DNA of 15,083 nucleotides from contig JAOPYP010000811.1 of the NCBI GenBank assembly GCA_025964635.1, positions 1-15,083 on the forward strand, written 5' to 3'. The position numbers were made by a program, and so were the translations under genes. The notes beneath the pieces are model-generated. The model saw nothing but the letters and a program-made list of their open reading frames with translations, made no database searches and was not told where the DNA came from. The DNA comes from Actinomycetes bacterium. GTDB taxonomy: Bacteria; Actinomycetota; Actinomycetes; Streptosporangiales; Streptosporangiaceae. Positions 14,976 through 15,083 of this stretch are shown here, piece by piece; positions within the stretch are counted from its first letter, which is position 1, and every line of letters starts with the position of its first letter.

Positions 14976-15050
14976 GGGCGCTCAGTCCACGGGCGCTCAG
15001 TCCATGGGCGCTCGGTCCATGGGCGCTCGGTCCACGGGCGCTCAGCCGAC
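14976..15050 (+). repeat. 15-bp minisatellite downstream of hisF
   Basis: Five tandem units: GGGCGCTCAGTCCAC, GGGCGCTCAGTCCAT, GGGCGCTCGGTCCAT, GGGCGCTCGGTCCAC and GGGCGCTCAGCCGAC, then a partial GGGCGC. The unit differs from that upstream of hisF, but the period is the same. It lies in the 3' region of hisF and may run into the end of a leftward gene. Changes between units are single transitions in most cases, which suggests recent expansion. Confidence 0.88.
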
Positions 15051-15083
15051 GGGCGCGCCCAGGCCGGCCGACAGGGCCGCGCC
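15042..15083 (-). CDS. Possible C-terminal end of a leftward gene (cut by window edge)
   Basis: On the minus strand the last 42 bases read GAALSAGLGAPVG and then TGA (15042-15044). Composition and codon ends suit an actinobacterial C-terminus, and the frame stays open to the edge. The stop falls inside the 15-bp repeat array. Thirteen residues are far too few for a family call, and random GC-rich DNA is often open over such a length. Confidence 0.25.
   Translation of the reverse strand, partial: GAALSAGLGAPVG

Noticed and set aside
1..15083. A hidden defence, secretion or biosynthetic system
   Set aside because: Every substantial gene fits a housekeeping or common family; there is no nuclease, toxin, reverse transcriptase, transposase or synthase domain in any frame I read.

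Overview
The window is chromosomal DNA from a high-GC actinomycete. Codon third positions are almost all G or C, many starts are GTG, the DnaE is of the actinobacterial DnaE1 kind, and the histidine genes run hisD-hisC-hisB-hisH-priA-ridA-hisF, an order known from Streptomyces and relatives. The genus cannot be fixed from sequence alone.

Left edge (1-1019): this is a decayed zone. It opens with the last codons of a FAD-linked oxidase (BBE-type C-terminus). Next comes a collapsed remnant of a fused response-regulator/thioredoxin-reductase gene (183-613), whose first ~58 codons are joined out of frame to its last ~85. Two bases further on, pointing the other way, lie the last ~55 codons of an unrecognised gene that also seems frameshifted (616 to about 790). 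About 230 bp of untranslated sequence then leads to dnaE.

Centre (1020-8755): dnaE (replicative polymerase III alpha, with an intact PHP metal site and a clamp-binding motif) is followed by a DUF2254-type membrane protein. A strong GC hairpin separates that gene from a convergent two-gene ABC exporter, whose ATPase and permease overlap by ATGA. Divergent from the exporter is a small four-helix membrane protein resembling DUF2567.

Right (8885-14922): the histidine operon appears to start at a leaderless promoter (TACACT six bases before the GTG of hisD). Five successive junctions, hisD/hisC/hisB/hisH/priA/ridA, are 4-nt ATGA or GTGA overlaps. PriA carries the signature of the bifunctional HisA/TrpF enzyme. 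HisH and HisF form the IGP synthase, HisB and HisC make histidinol phosphate, and HisD finishes the pathway. hisG, hisE, hisI and histidinol-phosphate phosphatase are not in the window.

The overlap chain stops before hisF. The 289-bp gap there holds a perfect 22-bp inverted repeat, only half GC in a much richer region, and a five-copy 15-bp minisatellite that runs up to the hisF start codon. Another 15-bp minisatellite lies just after hisF, and similar in-frame short repeats encode the PriA N-terminus (15 bp) and the ABC ATPase C-terminal tail (18 bp). I saw no defence system, phage, transposase, tRNA, rRNA or CRISPR. The unusual material is the palindrome, the recurrent 15-bp repeats at gene boundaries, and the fossil genes at the left edge.
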